20,000 nucleotides of DNA from Symbiodinium natans (lineage: Eukaryota > Sar > Dinophyceae > Suessiales > Symbiodiniaceae), in the NCBI GenBank assembly GCA_905221605.1, contig CAJNDS010002643.1, positions 191,980 through 211,979 of the forward strand, in the 5' to 3' direction. The position numbers were made by a program, and so were the translations under genes. Shown piece after piece: positions 14,245 to 20,000 of the stretch (position 1 is its first letter; each line of letters opens with the position of its first letter). The notes beneath the pieces are model-generated. The model did not search any database and was not told the origin of the DNA. It saw nothing but the letters and a program-made list of their open reading frames with translations.

Positions 14245-16125
14245 GTAGCAAACCCACCTGTCAAGGACACCCACACCAGAAACCCCCTTTTTGTGGAAAC
14301 CTTGAAAGCAAGGTGCTGTGTTGTCCGCTCTCACCTTTCGTTCGTTGCACGGTTTGTCCCCTTTATTTTTTTTTGCAGAGGGGAGTCCAAGATTTTGAGA
14401 GTGTTGCGGGTGTATAGCAAAACCCACTTGAAATGCACCCACAATGGAGACCTCTTTTTTTGGCAAACCTTGAAAGACATGTGCTTCTCTGTCCATTCTC
14501 ACCTTTCGTTCGTTGTGTTTTCTGTCCCCATTCTTTCTTTAAATATGAAATATTCAAATCATAATTGAAGCGGGGCATCCAAGATTTTTAGAGTGTTTCG
14601 GGCGTCGTTTTCTTCCTTCTTCTGTAGCAGAACGCACCTTAAAAGGACACCCACACCAGAGACTCTGATGCTGTGGAAACCTTGCAGGAAAGGCGCTCCC
14701 TTTGTCCACTGTGGCAGTTCTTTCGTTGTATTTCTATGCGCAAGAGGAAATAGCAGAGGGAAATGATGTTACGTGTATCCAAAATCAGGGTGTCCTTTTC
14801 TTACTTTTCTGTAGCAAAACCCACCTTTCAAGGACACCCACACCGGAGACACAATTTTATGGAAACCTTGAAAGAAAAGGGTGCTTCTTTGTCCACTCTC
14901 ATCTTTCGTTCGTCAATTTCAATATGAAATATGTAAATCATAGTTAAAGAGGGGCGTCCAAGATTTGTTGGGTCTTTCGGGCGTTCTTTTCTTCCTTGTT
15001 CTGTAGCAGAACCCACCTTAAAAGGACGCCCGCTCCGGAGACTTCTATTGTTTGGAAACCTTGAAAGAAAAGGGTGCTTGTTTGTCCACTCTCACCTTTT
15101 GTTCGTTTCATGTTCTGTCACCCTTTTATTAAGTATGGATATGTGTAGATCACTTTAAAGATGGGTGTCCAAGTTGTTTACAGTGTTTCGGGTGTCCTTT
15201 TCTTCCTGTTTAAAACCCACCTTAAAAGGACACCCGCACCGGAGACGCCGATGTTTTGGAAACCTTGAAGGAAAGGCGCTCCCTTTTTCTACTGTGGCCT
15301 TCCTTTCGTCTTATTTCTTTGCACAAGAGGAAATAAAAGAAAGACATCATGTTACATGCATCCAAAATTAGGGTGTCCTTTTCTTCTTTCTTCTGTAGCA
15401 AAACCCACCTGAAAGGGACACCCACACCGGAGACCTCTGTTCTTTGGAAACCTTGAACTTTATTTTCTTTTTTGCACCCTTTATTTAATTAAGTATGACA
15501 TATTGAAATCATATTCAAAGAGCGGCGTCCAAGATTTTTAGAGTGTTTCGGGCGTCCTTTTCTTCCTGTTTCTGTAGCAAAAAACCCACCTTAGAAGGAC
15601 ACCCACACCAGAGACCGCAAGGGGAAATGACAGAAGGAAATCGCGTTACGTGTATCCAAAATTAGGATGTCCTTTTCTTCTTTTTCTGTAGCACAACCCA
15701 CCTGAAGAGGACACCCACACCGGAGGGGTTTTTAAAAACCTTCAAAGAAAAGTAAGGTGCTTCTTTGTCCACTCTCACCTTTCGTTCGTTTCATTTTCTG
15801 TCCCCGTTTATTTAGATATGAAATGTTTAAACTATATTTCAAGAGGGGTGTCCAAGATTTTGAGAGTTCTTCGGGCGTCCTTTTCTTCCTGTTTCTGTAG
15901 CGAAACCCACCGACTCCGATGTTTTGGAAACCTTGAAGGAAAGGCGCTCCCTTGTCCACTGCGGCCTTCCATTCGTTTTTTTTCTTTGCGCAAGAGGACA
16001 CAAAAGAAAGACATGATGTGACATGTATCCAAAATTAGGGTGTCCTTTTCTTCTTTTTTCTGTAACAAGACTCACCTTAAAAGGACGCCCGCGCCGGAGA
16101 CTTCCAGTTTTTAGAAACCTTGAAA
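14245..16125. repeat. Diverged tandem-like array with GGGTGTCC/GGACACCC inverted ends
   Basis: About nine copies of a core GTAGCAAAACCCACC...GGACACCC(A/G)CACC(A/G)GAGAC followed by GGAAACCTTGAAAGAAAAGG, with GGACACCC or GGACGCCC at about 14,264, 14,645, 14,832, 15,023, 15,228, 15,416, 15,597, 15,709 and 16,083. Many copies are preceded by GGGTGTCCTTTTCTTC, making a short inverted repeat. Between cores lie TTCGTTCGTT, AATATGAAATATT-like and GTCCAAGATTTTTAGAGTGT segments. No gene is supported. Confidence 0.88.
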
Positions 16126-16139
16126 GAAAACAGGCCGAA

Positions 16140-16340
16140 GACCTAAGATTTTTAGAGAGTTTTTGTTCCCAACAGACAAATCGCGAGCACTGTCCGTCCC
16201 CCTAAGATTCTCCAAGAAGTTATGCACCCAACACACAATTCGCAAGTGCTGTCCCCTAAGATGTTGAAAGAATCTGTGCTCCCAAAAGACAAATCGCAAG
16301 CACCGTCCAAGTAAGATATTCGAAAAGGGTATGCTCCCAA
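16140..16340. repeat. Decayed ~60-bp repeats related to the 55-bp array
   Basis: Three or four units with CCCAA(C/A)(A/G)GACAAATCGC(A/G)AGCAC followed by GTCC...CTAAGAT. They share the order 'ATCGCAAGC - GTCCC - TAAGAT' with the array at 16,665-17,355. Confidence 0.75.
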
Positions 16341-16664
16341 TCAGTTTTTTCTAAAGAAAAAGACAAGAAGAGAAGAGAGAAGAGAAGTTTGCATGTCTTC
16401 CTTCCCTGTTCCTTTCTTCTTCCGGTTCGCTCGCTCGTTCTGTCTCCCTCTCTCTCGCTCTCTCTTTTTTCTTTTATGGGCGGCATGTCTTGTAGAAATG
16501 GAAGACGGAGTGAGACAGGGCGAGGCATAGAGAGAAGCATAGACCGTAGGACAGAGAGGGTCTCTTAGCTTCCCCCTTCTCAAGTCCAGCTCAGTTTTCT
16601 TTCTTGTGGAAAAGAAAGAGGAAGAGAGAAGAGGAATTTACATGCCCACCCTGCCCCTCCAAAG
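16341..16664. other. Purine/pyrimidine-rich stretch between two repeat blocks
   Basis: Purine-rich AAGAAGAGAAGAGAGAAGAG sequence at 16,365-16,387 recurs as AAGAGGAAGAGAGAAGAGGA at 16,616-16,635, each followed by a GCATG or ACATGCC word. Between them is a CT-rich patch (TCTCTCTCGCTCTCTC). No coding signal was seen. Confidence 0.6.
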
Positions 16665-17355
16665 AGTCAAATCGCAAGCCCTGGTCCCTAAGATTTTGGG
16701 TTTAACTTTTGCTCCAAAGAGTCACATCGCAAGCCCTGGTCCCTAAGATTTGGGGCCCAGTTTTTGCTCCAAAGAGTGACATCGCAAGCCCTGGTCCCCA
16801 AGATTTTGGGCGCATTTTTTTTGCTCCAAAGAGTAGCGTCGCAAGCCCTGGTCCCTAAGATTTTGGGCCCAGTTTTTGCTCCAAAAGGTCAAATCGCAAG
16901 CCCTGGTCCCTAAGATTTTGGGTTCACTTTTTGCTCCAAAGAGTAACATCGCAAGCCCTGGTCCCTAAGATTCTGGGCTCATTTTTTGCGCCAAAGAGTC
17001 GAATCCCTAAGATTTTGGGGTCAATTTTTGCTCCAAAGAGGCCAATGGCAAGCCCTGGTCCCTAAGATTTCGGGGTCGATCTGTGCTCCACAGAGTCAAA
17101 GCGCAAGCCCTGGTCCCTAAGATTTTGGGTTTAACTTTTGCTCCAAAGAGACACATCGCAAGCCCTGGTCCCTAAGATTTGGGGCCCAGTTTTTGCCCCA
17201 AAAGGTGAAATCGCAAGCCCTGCTCCCTAAGATTTTGGGCTTATTTCTTGCTCCAAAGAGTAACATCGCAAGCCCTGGTCCCCAAGATTTTGGAATCGAT
17301 TTTTGCTCCAAAGAGTCAGATCGCAAGCCCTGGTCCCTAAAATGTTGGGCTCAAT
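16665..17355. repeat. 55-bp tandem array
   Basis: About twelve copies with ATCGCAAGCCCTGGTCCCTA followed by AGATTTTGGG, a variable middle, and TTTTTGCTCCAAAGAGT. Starts are spaced ~55 bp (16,671, 16,726, 16,781, 16,838...); one copy near 17,000 is shortened. Minus-strand frames give FGAKxxPKILGxRACD-type strings only because the unit lacks stops. Confidence 0.93.
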
Positions 17356-17362
17356 TTTTGCC

Positions 17363-17926
17363 TTTCCCTTCTCTTCTTCTGCTTCCTTTGAACTGATAAA
17401 ACACAAGAAAGGAACTCATATGATAAGGCAGTGGAAAGGTAAGCACAGGGTGACTCCCTGCGCGTGGACCTTTCCATAATGCTCCATCATATTCCTCCTC
17501 TCGGCCTATCTCTTCTGTTCCTTTCCTTACCCTTCTCCTTCTCATAGTTCTTCCTTTTTGTTTTTCTCATTTCGAAAAGAAAGAGGGAAGGGAGAAACAA
17601 GGGAGAGAGAATAGATAACGAAGAGTGCCATCTTCTCTGCGCCTTGTTTTGTCTCTCCCTCTTCTCTATTAATCTGTCTTCTATTCTTTTCTTTGCTCTT
17701 CCCATTAAATATGCAATCCTTGGTATCTCTTCTCTCTCCTTCTCTCTTCCTGCAACAGATGTCCTTTTGGATCGTTTTCTGCATCTTAAAAAGGACACCC
17801 AAAAGAAAACACTCAGGGTGCCCCCTTTGCGCGTTTGAAGACACAGAAGGCGATTAAAAGGGACGCCCATGTTGGATTGGCAGCAAACCCAGCTGATGCT
17901 CATGATTCTGATTCTCTCTCTCTCTC

Positions 17927-17985
<59 letters not shown>

Positions 17986-18099
17986 CCCTACATATGGGCG
18001 ATGGAACGGGTGTCCTTTTCAATCGTTTTCTGCATCTTCAAGAGAAAAACGGACACCCCACAAGAAGGAAAAGTAACACAAGAGATAGGGAGGGAAATT
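17363..18099. repeat. Segmental duplication, copy 1
   Basis: Matches 18,381-19,012 closely over most of its length, starting at TTTCCCTTCTCTTCTTCTGC and ending near GAGATAGGGAGGGAAATTGA. The offset is ~1,017 bp at the left end and shrinks rightward because copy 1 has the longer (CT)n tract and an extra GTTTGAAGACACAG-type segment. It contains hairpins TGTCCTTTT...AAAAGGACACCC (17,760-17,801) and GGGTGTCCTTTT...GGACACCCC (18,008-18,058). Confidence 0.9.
17913..17982. repeat. (CT)n microsatellite
   Basis: About 70 bp of alternating CT with one CC interruption. The duplicate copy at ~18,887 has only a short CT run. Confidence 0.95.
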
Positions 18100-18380
18100 G
18101 ACCCTTTCCTCTCTTCTTATCTGCTATTTTTCTTATTCGCTTCAAAGAAGCAACATAAGGGAAAGGGGATTTCCTGAAGAGGAGCGAGGGAACCTATCTG
18201 TGAAAAGCAAGAATGGTTTTTTCTAGTTCGAAAGGGAATAGGGAGAGACAAGGGAGAGATGATATGTACAGCTTTGCGCCTTATATTGTGATTCCGTCTC
18301 CTTGCTTCCTGTCTCTTCTATTCCTTGCAGCACGCTTCGAGAAACATAGCATCCTTGTTATCTTTCCTCTCTCACTTCCC
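18100..18380. other. Spacer between duplication copies, with a decayed core copy
   Basis: Contains TTCGAAAGGGAATAGGGAGA and CTTTGCGCCTTATATTGTGA (18,226-18,300), diverged versions of the core repeat at 17,566-17,710. No gene was seen. Confidence 0.55.
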
Positions 18381-19012
18381 TTTCCCTTCTCTTCTTCTGC
18401 TTCCTTTGAACTGATAACACACAAGAAAGGAACTCATATGATAAAGCAGTGGAAAGGTAAGCACAGGGTGACTCCCTGCGCGTGGACCTTTCCACAATGC
18501 TCCATCATATTCCTCCTCTCGGCCTATCTCTTCTGTTCCTTTCCTTACCCTTCTCCTTCTCATAGTTCTTCCTTTTTGTTTTTCTCATTTCGAAAAGAAA
18601 GAGGGAAGGGAGAAACAAGGGAGAGAGAATAGATAAAGAAGAGTGCCATCTTCTCTGCGCCTTGTTTTGTCTCTCCCTCTTCTCTATTCATCTGTCTTCT
18701 ATTCTTTTCCTTGCTCTTCCCATTAAATATGCAATCCTTGGTATCTCTCCTCTCTCCTTCTCTCTTCCTGCAACAGATGTGCTTTTGGATCGTTTTCTGC
18801 ATTTTCAAGCGAGAAAAAAGGACACAGAATGCGATTAAAAGGGACGCCCATGTTGGATTGGCAGCATGCCCAGCTGATGCTCATGATTCTCTCTCTTTCC
18901 CTACATATGGGCGATGGAACGGGTGTCCTTTTCAATCGTTTTCTGCATTCAAGAGAAAAAGGGACACCCCACAAGAAGGAAAAGTAACATAAGAGATAGG
19001 GAGGGAAATTGA
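18381..19012. repeat. Segmental duplication, copy 2
   Basis: Near-identical to 17,363-18,099 (for example GGTAAGCACAGGGTGACTCC in both), differing by scattered substitutions and a few length changes, the largest around the CT tract and the segment after CGTTTTCTGCAT. Confidence 0.9.
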
Positions 19013-19886
19013 AGAACTCCTCATTTTACTTAGTCATTCCCTTTCCTCTCTTCTTATCTGCCCATTTTCTGTGCGCCTTGTTGTGTCTCTCCCTCTTCTC
19101 CCTTCATCTCTCTTCTAGTCTTTTCTTTGCTCTTCCCATTGAAATGCAACCCTTTTTATCTCTCCTCTCTTCTTCTCTCTCCCTCCTCTTCTCCTGTTCC
19201 CCTCTAAACGACAAAAACGCAAGAAAGGAAGAATAAGAGGGGAATGGAGGCCCTGTTCCTTTCTTCTCTTCTTTCAATGGATGGGGGAAGTGGGCGGAGT
19301 TGGCTCCTTGCCCGTACACCCTCCCCATGCTTCAGCAAAACCCTCCTCTCGCCCTATCGCCTCTGTTCTTTTCCTTGTGCCCAAACGGAAAACGAAAACG
19401 GGTTCCTTTATATGTTCATTGTCCTTCCTTTGGTTTTTTATTTCACAGGGAAAAGAACCAGAGAAGAGAAAGATAAGAACGAGAGGTGAGATGAAAACGG
19501 CACCATCTTCTCTTTGCCTTATTTTTGCACCTCCCCCTCCTGTCTTCATTTCTCTTCCACTCTTTTTTCCATTGCTCTTCCCATAATATTGCATTCCTTT
19601 TGATAACTCACAGGAAATTAAAATGGCCTCCTTGTTGTCTCTCCTCTCTCACTTCCCTTCTTTCTTTTTGTTGTTCTCATTTCGAAAAGACAGAAGGAAC
19701 GGAGAGATAAGGGAGACAGGATAGATAAAGCAGAGTACCATCTTCTTTGCGCCTTGTTTTGTCTCTCCCTCTCCTTTATTCATCTCTCTTCTATTCTTTT
19801 CTTGGCTCTTCCCATGAAAATTGTGTTCCTCTTATCTCTCCCTCCTTCTCTCCCTTCTCTTCTCCTGTTCACGAGAGCCTTCGACT
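19013..19886. repeat. Further decayed copies of the pyrimidine-rich core
   Basis: Core words CTGCGCCTTGTTTTGTCTCT and CTATTCTTTTCTTTGCTCTT from 17,636-17,703 recur in diverged form at ~19,068-19,140, ~19,500-19,585 and ~19,730-19,815. TTTCGAAAAGA at 19,680 matches 17,570. Strand asymmetry is strong, with pyrimidines on +. Open frames are low-complexity serine/leucine/phenylalanine strings. Confidence 0.75.
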
Positions 19887-20000
19887 TTAGGGTTGAGGAG
19901 AAAAAGAAAAGAGAAAAGAGGAACTACCTGGTTCTTGTTCCTGAGGCCACCATAGTACGACTGACGTGACAGCAGCGTACCCTCGTGGAAACGTGTATGG
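19887..20000. other. Right edge, composition returns to normal
   Basis: After an A-rich purine tract (19,900-19,922) the sequence becomes mixed and more GC-balanced, including CAGCAG followed by CGTACCCTCGTGGAAACGTG. This could be the beginning of another gene region beyond the window, but it is too short to judge. Confidence 0.3.

Noticed and set aside
13681-14257. Coding frames through the 116-bp array (ANHTRFCPLGFVGHVSNKK type)
   Set aside because: The same peptide recurs once per DNA unit and frames exist on both strands; the unit is a DNA hairpin, not a protein domain.
16665-17355. CRISPR-like or protein-repeat array (55-bp)
   Set aside because: Spacers are themselves diverged repeats and no cas genes are present; minus-strand PKILG/RACD frames are repeat by-products.
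17487-19830. Frames rich in serine/leucine/phenylalanine or lysine/glutamate
   Set aside because: They follow from strong pyrimidine/purine strand asymmetry in a decayed repeat region, with no domain and no exon structure.

Overview
The window looks like nuclear DNA of a dinoflagellate, most likely a Symbiodiniaceae-type alga (inference). The evidence is: (i) telomere-type TTTAGGG/CCCTAAA repeats scattered through the left half; (ii) a multi-exon gene whose introns begin mostly with GC or GA rather than GT and always end in AG followed by G, as reported for Symbiodinium-type genomes; (iii) all supported coding exons on the + strand; (iv) very high repeat content. No prokaryotic operon, tRNA, rRNA or CRISPR array was seen, and I found no copy of the dinoflagellate spliced leader.

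Left half (1-10,200), gene-bearing. The best-supported gene is an RsmE-family 16S rRNA m3U methyltransferase (SPOUT fold), rebuilt from eight exons between 1010 and 6592. The exons join in frame into 279 codons that follow the family motif by motif. A second gene ends at 8933 with an Excalibur calcium-binding motif split by a GC-AG intron (8206-8933). Its upstream exons could not be assigned. Other exon-like islands at 50-135, 609-713 and 9428-9532 probably belong to neighbouring genes on the same strand. The introns and intergenic DNA hold about two dozen interstitial telomeric arrays, several families of short palindromic MITE-like elements, and AT- or G-rich simple repeats.

Right half (10,200-20,000), no supported gene. 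It is a succession of satellites and hairpin repeats: a 9-bp TTAATTCAA satellite that flips orientation to form hairpin cassettes (10.33-12.31 kb) with a 31-bp GC-rich array inside it; a cluster of palindromes built on CGATTTGGCCAAATTTTGCC (12.34-13.19 kb); CATCATC repeats (13.19-13.52 kb); a perfect 28-bp palindrome; five tandem copies of a 116-bp hairpin (13.68-14.23 kb); a diverged array carrying GGGTGTCC/GGACACCC inverted ends (14.25-16.13 kb); a 55-bp array (16.67-17.36 kb); and a pyrimidine-rich region with a ~1-kb segmental duplication plus decayed copies (17.36-19.89 kb). Long open frames here are by-products of repeats without stop codons.

The most unusual feature is how telomeric repeats relate to splicing. 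Most introns carry them, and in three introns with both orientations the G-rich strand lies toward the 5' side and the C-rich strand toward the 3' side, so the pre-mRNA could fold and bring the splice sites together.
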